A stretch of DNA of 64,000 nt from contig CM059585.1 in assembly GCA_030407085.1 (NCBI GenBank), forward strand, positions 98,798,501-98,862,500, in the 5' to 3' direction. Within the stretch, counting starts at the first letter, position 1. Each line of letters begins with the position of its first letter. The position numbers and the translations under genes are program-made. This DNA comes from Trichopria drosophilae. Its lineage: Eukaryota > Arthropoda > Insecta > Hymenoptera > Diapriidae. Of this stretch, positions 35,007-46,020 are shown piece after piece. Below the pieces are notes generated by a model that was given only the letters and a program-made list of their open reading frames with translations, had not been told where the DNA came from and made no database searches.

Positions 35007-35668
35007 TGTTTATAGAATGCACCACGGCTTTCGGCTTTTTTAAAAAGATCACCTTGATCGGCCGCGAAACGATGTTAAAAACTAAAGAGGATAATCTCGG
35101 ATAGCCGCATTTTCCTCCTTTGTTGTTTTCGCGGGAGGGTAAATGTTTATGAAACGCACAAGCGGCTGAATTTTGAATGGCTGACTGCGGACTTGTCAGG
35201 GACTTTCGGTGTATAGTCTGCTGATGGAGCGAACGCGAACGACGGGGAAGGACGCGTGCAGGGAAGTGGGGAAACATTTACCCCGACTCCGAGGATACCG
35301 ACGATAAAATTGTTGGTAATGCAGTTTTCCACGTTATCAGGAGATCCCTAAATAGTAAAATAATTCGTAACTTTTAATCAATTGTGTTGCATTGTTAAAT
35401 TAATACTTGCATTTATTTTTTATAATGTAACAATTATAAGAAAACACGAACACTTTCTTTAATCGAATTGTGAAGATCTTTTACTTCTGGAGTTATTGAT
35501 CGTGGACAACGTAATGCTCCAATTGTAGGTGGATCGATCGAAATTCGAGCTTTATATTCAATCTTATATTACAGAAATATAATGCTGTGCTAGTCAGTGA
35601 ATGTTTTTTGCCGATACTTCGAACCGTGAATATTTTTGAATAAATCCCCAATAAACCAGAAAGTATAC
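35007..35668. other. Upstream region of the acid phosphatase gene
   Basis: Bases 35007-35345 are noticeably richer in G and C than the surroundings and probably contain the 5' UTR and proximal promoter on the minus strand. A minus-strand TATAAAG lies near 35557, too far out to assign with confidence. Open frames here are not convincing genes. Confidence 0.35.
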
Positions 35669-38048
35669 GGGTGATTCTCCGGAAACAGGGCATTTTCGTG
35701 TCTTTACGTTATATCTTACAAAAACTTTGACAATAAATTATTAAATTTCGATAGAAATGTTAAATAGATATCCCTGGCCCATGTTAATTTGAAAAAATGA
35801 TACTTTTGTTACAAAAAACTGGTGTAAAATGACATTTAAAGACTAAAAGTAGCATTTTTGATATGTCCAAACCTCTAAGTTCAAAACTTTAAAATATTAG
35901 CGCTATTAAGAAACCGAATTATTTTAATTTATTCAAATAATATTTCTATAGTACAGCTCAAACTGTACAATTTCTCTCTGTATAATATTTAATTAAATCA
36001 ATATATAGGGGAGAACGGGGTAATTACGACAGGTCGGATAATTCCGACCCCCCGTAATATCTCGCTTACAATATGACATCCCGTAATGTTATTGAAATTT
36101 TGTGAAAACACTGATGAGTACAACTATTTTGATTGCGGTAGTTGTTTATTTACTTTGCATTGAACCATGTGGTAGTGATGTTATTGTTTCTTACTGCGCT
36201 AATTTAGAAATTGTAGTATTATAAATAAGTAAATATAGTTTGAAATCATTGTGCAAACGAATCAAACGTAGGTAAATTAGAAAGCCTTAACCTTATATTT
36301 AATGAAATCAATTTGGTTTTTAGTGAGATGAGAGTGTGTTTTTAAGTGCGTGTATTTTTTTAAATAACGAACGTGCAGGGTAATTCCGACCCCTAATGTA
36401 CGGGGTAATTGCGACCGTCCTTTTTCGAGTTTATTTTCGTTTGCTTTTTATCACAACCATATTATGCAATATTATGTATACATTGTATATAATGTATCAC
36501 AAATGTGTTGATTTTTTTTTCTTTCGACATTTCAACCACAACATTTGAATTTGCTTCGCTTGTTTTCTCGTGCAATATTAGAAGTGACTACTTCCGTTTT
36601 CATTTTTGACCAACAATATAGAGTAGGTATGTGATCTATGCACGTAGTGTTGTACATAAACAAGTTATTGTGACAGCAAAATATTATCTTCTTTACTTAT
36701 TATTAATAAATGTAAATTAAACCTATAAATCACTACGAAATTGTGCTGAAAATAAACGCGGTCGGAATTACACCTTTAGGGGTCGGAATTACCCATACTT
36801 TGACAGAATCTGAAGAATTGCAATTTTTTACTAATGGAGGTATAATCCTATATTAGACCTATAACAAGGTATTAATAATATAGATAAATGTTTACCCATG
36901 CAATACACTTTAAAAAAGCATAACGTACAAATTCATTAAATCACATTCTCTACCTCAAAAATCAATTTTGCTTAGGTAGGTCGGAATTACCCAGTTCTCC
37001 CCTATACTTATAATTATTGAAATATTAATGTCTTAAGAAATTTCTCTGAGGTAACGACAATGCGTAAACTGGTATAAATGAACTGGAAATAATTAACTTT
37101 TTTACTAAAACTTATGAGAAAATCAAAGAAAAAACACTACACTTTACTAATCCTACATAGAAAATATTGAAAAGAGAATATATTTACCTCATGAACAAGT
37201 AAAAACTGTATAAAAATACCACGTATTTTTATTAAATTAATTGTCGTCACCCGTCCTAATTTTGGTATTTTTATACAAACAGCAATTAAAAAACGATGAA
37301 AACTTAAAGATTAAAGGAATAAACGTTACTGGCAATTTGTTTTTTAATTTATTATTGTTTAAAATATGTAAAATTGGATTTTTTTTACAAATTTTCATTG
37401 TCGTCACCTTCATTGTCGTTTACCAAACATTTGGCGTATTAGGTACGAAACAAGAACAAAGTGTAACCTGTAGCAGAAAATATTTTTCAAATCATAAATA
37501 ACATTTATATTTCTCTTCCTCTTCGACATTTATTTAAATATAATTTAAAAACCACAAAATTAAACTTTATATTTGTTACAACGTTATGAATCGAGTTTAT
37601 TATGAAATAATATTATTTATTAAAATTATGAATATAATATTATCATTGTAGTTACTAACCAACGACACATTAACTTTAATAAATTTATTTTGTCTAAAAC
37701 TTCTTCAAAAATTCATGTGTTTTTCTTAATTTTTTAATTATTACTTAATAAATAATTTTCATTTATTCATAAAAATGCACTAAATCAGATATGAACATTA
37801 TGTTTTTGACTCTTTAGAGTTATTTTTTTCAAGTTTTTAATAAGCAATTGTTGGTTTATATAGCCGTATGAAAATGCGTCATAGTAAAAGTCTTCCCCTT
37901 CCCTTTAAAATAATTTTGTAGCGTGACTACTTTAACAATAACTTAACTTGGTGCTAATAAGCAAGACTCCATTAAAAAAAACGAATTTACAGTAACTTAA
38001 AAAAAAATTTTTCATTCTTGAAAATGCCCTGTTTTTGGAGAATCACCC
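35669..38048. mobile_element. DNA transposon with GGGTGATTCTCC termini and ATAC target duplication
   Basis: The left end GGGTGATTCTCCGGAAACAG and the inverted right end GGGTGATTCTCCAAAAACAG continue together through GGCATTTTC. The 4-mer ATAC flanks both sides (35665-35668, 38049-38052). Without the nested 1-kb insert (36008-37002) it is about 1.4 kb. No transposase was recognised; the 86-codon open frame at 37241-37501 has no known motif. Confidence 0.75.
36008..37002. mobile_element. Nested MITE with GGGGAGAACGGGGTAATT termini
   Basis: The ends GGGGAGAACGGGGTAATTAC and (inverted) GGGGAGAACTGGGTAATTCC are flanked by TATA on both sides (36004-36007, 37003-37006). The motif GGTAATTCCGACC or its complement recurs internally (about 36030, 36375, 36400, 36765, 36785, 36975). 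Confidence 0.75.
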
Positions 38049-38052
38049 ATAC

Positions 38053-38101
38053 ATAATCGATATTTTGCATTCTGTTTCTTTCTAGTGGCGCATTGATTAC
38101 C
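38053..38101. repeat. 47-bp unit, near-identical inverted copy at 47018-47065
   Basis: Both copies carry CGATATTTTGCATTCTGTTT and CTTTCTAGTGGCG and differ at about one position. They lie 9 kb apart in opposite orientation, with most of the transposon cluster between them. Confidence 0.65.
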
Positions 38102-38127
38102 AAAAAAAATTTGTTTCGAGACAACTT

Positions 38128-38645
38128 GAATCAGGAATAGTGGATCTTATAGATTTTTAGCCGCTGAAAACGAATCCGTTATTCGATTTGGCCCATCACG
38201 TCAGGATTTTAAGATATGTGATGCGAAAAATACTCAAAAATATACTTTTTGGCAATTTAAGGTTACGTATGTGAAAACTCTGACACGATGAGTTAACTTG
38301 GACAAAGAATTCGTCTTCAGCGACCAAAAATCTATAAGATCCTCCACTTCTGATTTAAGTTGTGGCAAAAAAACCGTGGTCTTGTGTTATTTTTTTCGTG
38401 AAGTATAAGATAACTCTGAAGGTCAGTCTGTAAAACAACTTTTTTGAGTTGTGGCTCGCCTTTTGGCAATGTACACGGTTGCTTGATCCGTATATGTTTT
38501 ATTATTTTGTTGGCCAATAAAGACAATTTATTATTATTATTATTATTATTATAACTTGAATCAGAGATACTGGATAGATTTTTAGTCGCTGACAATAAAT
38601 TAGGTATCTAATTTGATCCGTGACGTAAAATATTTCAAAAAAGAG
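38128..38645. repeat. Left copy of a GACGTGATGGGCC-type repeat, interrupted by a LINE tail
   Basis: Bases 38172-38412 are the inverted counterpart of about 42885-43130, sharing CGAATCCGTTATTCGATTTG, TATACTTTTTGG and ACACGATGAGTTAACTTGGA. A LINE 3' end (38413-38551) interrupts it; the repeat then resumes with AACTTGAATCAGAGATACTG. The repeat flanks the left side of the gag remnant. Confidence 0.7.
38413..38551 (+). mobile_element. LINE 3'-end fragment with (ATT)n tail
   Basis: CAGTCTGTAAAACAACTT, GGCTCGCCTTTTG and CCAATAAAGACA lead into TTATTATTATT. The same order of motifs occurs at 49629-49732. It is inserted into the flanking repeat, whose other copy (42.8 kb) lacks it. Confidence 0.65.
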
Positions 38646-38695
38646 ACTTTTGGCTATTTTTCGGAACAATTTTCTCCCAAAAAAATTGACTCTAA

Positions 38696-39147
38696 TTAGT
38701 TTTCCGCCTGAAAATGTGAATTACGAGGGCAATAACGTTGCGTGTGTCCAAATTCGTTGCAAGTCCAACATTGGATTTGATTTGAATTGTAATTTTGTTG
38801 TGAATAATTTTGAGAATAATTTTGATTTTGATAATTGTTATCGTTGTTAGATTCATTGTAATGTCTTTGATTATAAAAAGAAAGATTCTCATTTTTTATC
38901 GTATCAAATATGGATTCTAAATTTATGGCTCTAGTGACAGCAATCTGTAAAGATGTCAGACTTTCAATTCGTAACGTGATCGCGAATCCCCGAAATAAAT
39001 TGACGACAACAATAGCGTACTAAATGTTCTAAATTATCCGAATAAATTTGAAATGATTCTAATGAATCTTGTTGTCGTGAATGAAATTTATGAAAATGAA
39101 CTTCCTAAAAGTTCTGTTCCCCGAATCGTGTATATCTAATAATCTAA
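38696..39147 (-). mobile_element. Gypsy-type gag remnant, C-terminal part with zinc knuckle
   Basis: The minus strand reads F-H-S-R-Q-Q-D-S-L-E-S-F and then F-I-S-G-I-R-D, the usual gag segment before the nucleocapsid. Next comes an Asn/Gln-rich linker and the CCHC zinc knuckle CWTCNEFGHTQRYC (38729-38770). Stops break the frame between these parts. It is the continuation of 40549-40919 across an insertion. Confidence 0.7.
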
Positions 39148-40548
39148 ACGGAAAAACTTTTGGGAGCGCTGCCCACCCAAACCGGGCGGGCAGCCCTCCC
39201 GCACCACTTTTAACTTTTCAAAATTTTTTTTAATAGATATCGATTTATACTATCATTAAGAAAGTTTATAAGCTATTTTTAGACTATCAAATTACTTATA
39301 TGGTTTATAAAGATCGTTAAAAGCGTAAAAACCGGCACTTTTTCCATTTTAACGCTTCAGTATCAAAAACAGAGCAAAAAAGAGTAAAATTGCACTAAAG
39401 CTTTTCTGTAGAGCGTGAAATTTTCTACAAAAAAGTCAAAGGCAGCGATAGTGTAACATTAATAGTTTGGCCACAAAGAAAGCACGAATTTAAACAGAAT
39501 ATTCCGAATATTTTACATTGATTATCGATCAAACTGCAAGTTAACGTTCAAGTGTTATTTGTGGCTAAACTATTAACATTAGACTAGGGCCGTCAGTAAC
39601 GTTTTTGTAGGAAATTTCACGCTTTACAGAAAAGCTTGCAATTTTACTCTATTTTGCTCTGTTTTTGATACGGAAGCGTTAAAATGGAAAAAGTGCCGGT
39701 TTTTACGCGTTTAACGATCTTTATAAACCATAGAAGTAATTTGATGATCTAAAAATAGTGCATAAACTTTCTTAATGATATTATGAATCCATATCTATTC
39801 AGAAAAAAATTTATTTTTGGTACCAGAGCCGTAAAATTCGATTTTACGGCCTGTTTTTAGTCCGTAAAATCAAATTTTACGGATTTGTCCGTAAAAAAAA
39901 AATTTTACGGACTTATATCCGTAAAATAAACATTTTCTAATAATATCGAATTTCTAAATTGAAAAATTTTCTCCTTAAGAGGATTTAGAGTCTACCGTTT
40001 CTCTTTTCTGTTCTTTAAAAGCCAGAACTATTTTGATATCGGGGGGGCTTCGCCCCCCGAACCCCCCCGTTTCCCGCCCCACCCCGCCGCTCGCTCAAAC
40101 TCACATCGAAGAACATTTTACTACGACTTACTTAGAATGTATGTGTGTGTGTGTGTGCGTGTGCGTGTGCGGTTCTTGCTTTATTATGAACTTATCTTCG
40201 AACATACCTTCCACTTGCGTCCTGAATAATGTAGCTCATTGTACATCCAAATAGTCCCCTTCCCCTTTTCCAAATAGGTTACGAATTTTACGGCTATGGT
40301 ACCAAAAAATAATGTTCGTCACACGGCCGTAAGATTTTACGGCCTCATGCGATCCAGCGATACTTGGACCGGCTTCGCCGGTCCTCGTACGCTGCTATCG
40401 CATTCGGGCCGTAAAATCGGGTTTTACGGCCTAGTGACGAAAAATACTATTTTACGCTCTTATATTTTTAATCATTTGAAAAGTTAAAAGTGCCGCGGAA
40501 GCGCACCCGCCTGGTTTGGGTGAGCAGCGCTCCCAAAAGTTTTTCCGT
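39148..40548. mobile_element. 1.4-kb DNA element with about 75-bp terminal inverted repeats, inserted in gag
   Basis: The left end ACGGAAAAACTTTTGGGAGC and the right end (inverted) are the same for about 75 bp, including GCACCCAAACC-like and CACTTTTAACTTTT parts. The element breaks the gag frame. Inside are an inner palindrome (39231-39802), many TTTTACGG/CCGTAAAA motifs and a GC-rich hairpin near 40041. No transposase and no clear target duplication were found. Confidence 0.7.
39231..39802. repeat. Long palindrome within the 1.4-kb element
   Basis: Arms of about 240 bp are inverted copies: ATTAAGAAAGTTTATA, AAGATCGTTAAA, CCGGCACTTTTTCCATTTTA and GTGAAATTTTC are all mirrored. The centre is near 39510. 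It would form a very long hairpin. Confidence 0.75.
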
Positions 40549-40919
40549 GTAGTTATTAATTCGAAATTCTGCATTTGAGGAGGGGGAATTTTTTCAATAA
40601 TTGATCTGGCGGGGCCGCGAAGAAAGGAGAGCAAATAAGTTGCTTTATTTTTATCAGACCATCTGTTATGAGAAGCAATGACATTAAATTGTTTGAGATA
40701 AATATCCCAAGAAATATCTCCAGAAAAATAATCGGGTTTTATTATATTAGGTGGAGGAAGAAAATCATGTGAAAGAGAAACAGGGGCCGAAATATTAGCT
40801 AAATGATTTTGAGTAGGATTGTAATGTGTAGGATACATAGTTTTAATTACTGAACGAAGTTCTGTTCGAAGATTTTCCATCAGACGCTCTTCTAATTGTC
40901 TCAATCCTTCGGGAAACAA
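40549..40919 (-). mobile_element. Gypsy-type gag remnant, N-terminal and capsid part
   Basis: The open minus frame holds R-Q-L-E-E-R-L and then P-D-Y-F-S-G-D-I-S-W-D-I-Y-L-K-Q-F. Next is S-D-K-N-K-A-T-Y-L-L-S-F-L-R-G-P-A. The pattern (F-x-G-x-x-x-W-x-x-Y-x-x-Q-F ... K-A-x-x-L-x-x-x-L-R-G-x-A) is the retrotransposon gag/capsid signature. The frame ends where the 1.4-kb element is inserted. Confidence 0.75.
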
Positions 40920-41013
40920 TGTCGGGAGATTTGGAACTGCTGCTGTAGAAAGGATGTATAGGTTGAAGGTTATGGACAGGGACTGATGACAACTGCGACG
41001 TATTTTCGGTTAA

Positions 41014-42308
41014 GGGCCCTCGAGCGCGGGGGCGGACGAGAGAAAAAACGAGGAAACCTTTGCTCCAAGTTCTAGCTTTTCAGATTGAAGTTGCAGGTAA
41101 TTTTTTTTTTACGGAAATATTCTTTATTATTACGGCAACCGGATGAGTGATTTTAAAGAGATTTTGATGCTAGGAAGTGCTGAAAAATAAATATTGTAAA
41201 TTTGAATTGTACGTCAGGTTACGGAACCTGTCTTTTCACATTTGTTTTTCGGTTCAGTCCTTCGCGTTTCCTTGCAGCGTGCGTGTCATCTGTGAATATT
41301 CCTGCAGTATTTTGGAAAAATATGGATGATCTTTTTTAGGTACAGGTTCTAGGCATAATGAGGTGAGATGGCGATACCATAAGGTAAGAATTACGATAAA
41401 AAATTCCATGAGTAGTTTGAAATTCGATGCGATAAAATGACGCTTCGAGGTTAAAAATTAATTTCGGGTAACTCGGTTTTCCGCGCTTCCTATCTAATTA
41501 AACAAAGCGTGCAGTAAATTACAATAGAATAAATTTGTTTCTTTTACATTTTTTTTATTTCCTCGAGTTGAATGCATTTTATTCGGTTAGGAATGACGCC
41601 TGAAAAGATTGCATCATATCTGCTTTAGAGAAATTTTTGTTGAGTAAATATGTCTTTGAAATAAATATGTGGATGAAATTTGTTTCCAACTTCAAATTCT
41701 CTATACAAACTTCAAAAACACCGGGACATATGTGAAGCTGCTTTTAAATTTCTTATCGTAATTCGTGGAAAATTTGAGAAAATGTAAAAACACCAAATAC
41801 ATCCTATTATAATTTACTTCACGCTTTGATTAATTAGATAAGAAGCGCGGAAAAGCAAGTTATCCAAAAATAATTTGTAACCTCAAACAAAGCGTGATTT
41901 TATCACATCGAATTTCAAAATTTCTTATTGTAATTCTTACCTTATGGTATCACCATCTCGCCTCATCATGCCTAGAACCTGTACCTAAAAAAGATCATTC
42001 ATATTTTTCCAAAATACTGCAGGAATATTCGCAGATGACACGCACGCTGCAAGGAAACGCGAAGGACTGAACCGAAAAACAAATGTGAAATGACAGGTTC
42101 CGTAACCTGACGTACAATTCAAATTTTCAATATTTATTTTTCAGCACTTCCTAGCATCAAAATCTCTTTAAAATCACTCATCCGGTTGCCGTAATAATAA
42201 AGAATATTTCCGTAAAAAAAAATTACCTGCAACTTCAATCTGAAAAGCTAGAACTTGGAGCAAAGGTTTCCTCGTTTTTTTCTCTCGTCCGCGCTCGAGG
42301 GCCCTTAA
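41014..42308. mobile_element. TTAA-flanked fold-back (piggyBac-like MITE) in the gag leader
   Basis: Termini GGGCCCTCGAGCGCG and inverted copy are each flanked by TTAA. The arms are inverted over about 480 bp (GTTCTAGCTTTTCAGATTG, GGTTACGGAACCTG, CTTCGCGTTTCCTTGCAGCG and others). Open frames on both strands within the right arm (42174-42504) are produced by the element and the adjoining gag leader. Confidence 0.8.
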
Positions 42309-42510
42309 ATTCACCATCCTGGTGGGAAGTGAGGAGGGAATCACAGATGGTGCAGGAGTTGCCAAGGAAGTATCCGGACGACGAGCTCCATCCGCGACAC
42401 CAATCACAACTTCGCGGAATCCAAGTAAAAAACGAAATACCGCGGGAATCGGACAATTACACACCGTACGTGCAAAAGATCGCGACACTTCTGACACCAA
42501 TTGAAGTATT
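42309..42510 (-). mobile_element. Gypsy-type leader with primer-binding-site-like motif
   Basis: On the minus strand TTGGTGTCAGAAGTG near 42493-42505 resembles the sequence at LTR/leader junctions of insect Gypsy elements. It is followed by a C/G-richer leader that runs to the TTAA insertion. The LTR itself (beyond 42510) was not delimited. Confidence 0.4.
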
Positions 42511-42689
42511 TCATAAAACTAATACGATTTTTAATCGCGTGTTTACTCTTTAAATGGTTATGCACAGACTAATTTGACAGCTTCAAAACCCGACAATTGT
42601 CATACGCACGTGCAGACAAGAGAATGAAGGAACATGAACATATGAATATAAATACTAATTTTAGTATAAATAAAAATACAAGTTCCTTA

Positions 42690-43140
42690 CAATATCTTGA
42701 AATCCTGACGTGATGGGCCAATTTGGGTAACAAATTCGTTGTCAGCGTCCAAAAATCTATAGGATCCACTACTTCTGATTTAAGTTATTTCGCCAAAAAA
42801 AATGTTGTGGTCCCGTGAAATGTATAAGATCCAGTATCTTTGATTCAAGTTATCTCCCCTAAAAAATTGTTCTATACTTCACGAAAAAAATAACAGAAGA
42901 CGTTTTTTTTTAACACAACTTGAATCAGAAGTGGAGGATCTTATAGTATTTTAGATTTTTGGTCGCTGAAAACGAATTCTTTGTCCAAGTTAACTCATCG
43001 TGTCGGAGTTTTCATAAATCTTAACCTTAAATTTCCAAAAAGTATATTTTTGAGAATTTTTCGGATCACATATCTTAAAATCTTGACGTGATGGGCCAAA
43101 TCGAATAACGGATTCGTTTTCAAAAAATTGATTTGTTGCG
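42690..43140. repeat. Right copy of the GACGTGATGGGCC-type repeat
   Basis: It is built of about 150-bp units in alternating orientation. Each unit contains CCTGACGTGATGGGCCAA, GACAAAGAATTCG-like and GATCCACTACTTCTGATT-like parts. It is inverted relative to 38128-38645 and flanks the right side of the gag remnant. Confidence 0.65.
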
Positions 43141-43150
43141 GCTTAGAATA

Positions 43151-43903
43151 CACTGTAAAAAAGTTGATGTAATTTTACAGTGAAAAGGTGGAAATAAAAA
43201 TACCAGTGAAAACCGTTGTAAATTTATAGTGATATTGTAAAATTCCTTCATTACCGATGTAATTTTACATGTGCACTGTAAAACTGAAAATATCAGGCAC
43301 TGTAATATTACAATTGGACTGTAAAATTCCTCGAGTTTTGTCGGAATTTTACATTTCCATTATAAAATTACATTGGCTCAGTGAAATGACCCAAGTTTTG
43401 GTGTAATTTTTAGATATGATCGGAATGATATACCAATATATCAACTAAATATAAAATTAGATATGTTTTTAAGTAAACTTATATTCATAATGTAAACCTA
43501 CTGTATACCTAATTATTCTGTGCGGTCGTATACAATGTCAACAGCGCCACAGTGGTCGACGAGAACGGCGAGAACCACTTTACAGTGCGCGTGTAATTTT
43601 ACATTTTCCGTGCTTTTTTACATGGAAAACAATTGAAAATTACAAAGACGATGTAAACCTATATTTTTTTTTTAAATTGCATAATCGATGTAAAATTACG
43701 ATTCCTACTGGTATTTTTATTTTCCCACCTTTTACGCTGTAAATTTACGTTTCCATTGTAAATTTTACACGCTTACGGTAAATTTCCTTCTGTTTTCGTT
43801 GGATATTTACCGAATATATGCAATTTTACAACGAGAGTAATAGAAAATTTGAACAAAATTGTAAAATCTCAGAAATATAATTTTACATTTCTTTTTTACA
43901 GTG
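43151..43903. mobile_element. MITE with CACTGTAAAAAAG termini
   Basis: The ends CACTGTAAAAAAG and CTTTTTTACAGTG are flanked by TA. Inverted sub-terminal blocks include AAAGGTGGAAATAAAAATACCAGT and its complement. The interior is full of GTAAAATT-type short repeats. A partial copy lies at about 46365-46990. Confidence 0.7.
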
Positions 43904-43984
43904 TAGCTTTAAATTTTGTCAATTTAATCGAAGAATCGATTATATCGTTTTCCGTGTGTCATAATTCTCAAGAAAATGTTCTGT

Positions 43985-44160
43985 TTTAGAGTTTCGAGTT
44001 CAAATCATTCGGTAATCCAAAGTAAATCGTTTCTTTGAGGTTATGTGCGTTTATGTATCGCGTATAATATCGTATACACTCGCATTCGTAACTGAAAGAC
44101 CGGGAAAGAAACAGCCTTATTTCGTACTAAATCGTACACAGATTTTTCATATACTTTTTG
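43985..44160. repeat. Dispersed repeat, uninterrupted copy of 23455-24057
   Basis: It shares GAGTTCAAATCATTCG, AATCCAAAGTA, ATCGTTTCTTTGAGGTTATG, CGCATTCGTAACTGAAAGA and AAATCGTACACAGATTTTTC with the copy at 23.5-24.05 kb. That copy carries the pogo-like MITE between AAAGTA and ATCGTTT. Confidence 0.75.
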
Positions 44161-44546
44161 ATTTGTTGGGTCAAGAAATGTTTATTAACCGGTTACATTA
44201 ATTAATTTGTTTTGGTCCTCGTTTGTTATCGGATTTGGTACCCATTGTGGACCTAAACCTTAACCCATTAACGGCCGAAGCACAACTTTTTTTGCTTCAA
44301 TTTCAATCGAGTATTTCGTATCAAACACAAAATTCAAAAAAATTGAAAGGTACATGTCCAACTATTTTCAAGGTCGCTCTTCAAGATTCCGAGGTCAAAA
44401 TTGAGTTTCAGCCATCGGGTCATCCAATATGGCGCAGAATTTTCAAACAATTTAAAAAAAATTGGTAAATATTTATACTTATCAATTTTTTTCGAGCCTT
44501 AAGAATATTACGTTTCTATTGAAACTATGTACAAAGTTGCATAAAA

Positions 44547-44980
44547 TGTCAACAGTCGGAGCGTCAAATCGGGCACTCTTAAATCAGGCAGCTGAGCTCG
44601 ACAATGTAAACACGGAGAGCTCACAAATAAACCGTGATAATTCTAAACAGTGCATGATTTGCTTAGAAATAATGCACGGTGAAATCGAAGAGGTTTGCAA
44701 TACATGCGGTAATGTTGCGCATGCGAAATGTGTCACCAAGGATCAACGAAACGAAGCCCGAAATGTTCATTGTTGCGATTCTATGGATACTGAGGAATCA
44801 AATACAAATATTAAAAAACGACATAGAGGAAGGCCACCGTCTAGTGTATCTATGCGTTCTAAGCAAGATAATAAAGAGGAAGGTGACATTTCTCTCCTTT
44901 TTATATCAAGACAAATTCTCGGGCTGCATTGGAAGCTTGCAAGATTAGAAACAGTGAATAATTGCACTCGCTCAACATAA
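44547..44980 (+). mobile_element. LINE ORF1 fragment with PHD-like zinc finger and AT-hook
   Basis: From ATG at about 44547 (M-S-T-V-G-A-S-N-R-A) the frame runs about 145 residues to TAA. It has C-M-I-C-L-E-I...C-N-T-C-G-N-V-A-H-A-K-C, a PHD/RING-like cysteine-histidine finger, and then K-R-H-R-G-R-P-P, an AT-hook-like basic motif. PHD-type ORF1 proteins are known in some CR1/Jockey-group LINEs. The frame lies just upstream of a reverse transcriptase end, which supports that reading. Confidence 0.55.
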
Positions 44981-45059
44981 AACGAATTATCCAATTTTAA
45001 GGCATCTACCAAAATCGCTCATGCAACTTTCCTTAAAAAAACATAATACGATCTCCATT

Positions 45060-46020
45060 ACATGCCACGAACCTTCAACGTGACTTGGAGAATATTCTAA
45101 TATGGTGTAATACCAACCGCTTATATTTGAATTATAAAAAATGCAATGTTATGCACCTCTCCAAGACACGTTCTACCATGGATTACAAATATATGCTAGA
45201 TAATCACGCTGTCGAATGCAGTCAATCAATTAAGGATCTGGGGGTAACTATCGATTGCCATGGATCATTTTCTAAGCACCTGCAATAGGCCAAGAATAGA
45301 GCATTTAAACAACTCGGATTTCTTATACGATCTACAAAAAGTTTCTCTGATACATCCGCAATTATTAACCTTTACAAAACTTTGGTCCTTCCATATTTGA
45401 CATACGCTTCCACTATTTGGTCACCTTATACAAGCTCCGGCATCCGTAAATTAGAATCTGTTCAAATAAAATTTTTAAGGTACCTGTCTTCTAAAATTAC
45501 AAATCCAATGCATAGGTTCTTACATGATTTTGCTAATATTTCCTCTCAATTTAATATCCCAACAGTTTATTCACTTCATAAATTCTGTATCTCATGGTAT
45601 TTTTCGAACCCTACTGGAGGTCAATTGCAGGTCTAATTTTTCTTTTTATTCAGCAGTTAACCGATTGAGAATGACTTGGAACAGTCTTCCATTTTTCCCA
45701 GATAGTTTCGAATCATTTCCAAAGTTTTTGTCCGAGTGTAAAAGAGTAATCCTGTTTTTTTTATGTCCCGTAAGTTACTCAGTATATCGATTTCCGTTGT
45801 ATTATATTGTTTAATTTTTTTTTTTTTTTAAATATATTGTTTTTGTATGCGGTTTCTTAATCTTATTTACTGCGGCACATTTTTATTTCTTTATGTTTAT
45901 CTTTCTCTTTATTTGTAATATGTATCTTTATTGTATACTTTTATATTATATTTTATATTTTGCACATTTTGATTGTATTTGAGGGCGTATTCGCCCCATA
46001 ATAATAAATAATAAATAAAT
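45060..46020 (+). mobile_element. LINE reverse transcriptase C-terminal remnant with (AAAT)n tail
   Basis: Conceptual reading gives I-K-D-L-G-V-T-I-D, then R-A-F-K-Q-L-G-F-L-I-R and V-L-P-Y-L-T-Y-A-S-T-I-W-S-P-Y. This is the post-palm region of Jockey/CR1-type reverse transcriptases. An in-frame TAG at about 45286 and frame changes near 45524-45640 show decay. The 3' end has GGGCGTATTCGCCCCATAAT followed by AATAAATAAAT repeats to 46032. Most of ORF2 is missing between this and the ORF1 fragment. Confidence 0.75.

Noticed and set aside
34795..35277. 160-codon minus-strand open frame
   Set aside because: It overlaps the acid phosphatase first exon in another frame. The correct frame here gives a signal peptide joining exactly to the RHG exon.
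35282..35340. Short minus-strand peptide ending before GGG|GTAAAT, as a possible coding exon
   Set aside because: It does not fit the acid phosphatase N-terminus, which is already complete from exon 1; it may be 5' UTR at most.
42174..42504. Several overlapping 60-108-codon open frames
   Set aside because: They lie in the TTAA fold-back arm and gag leader and look like repeat shadows, not genes.
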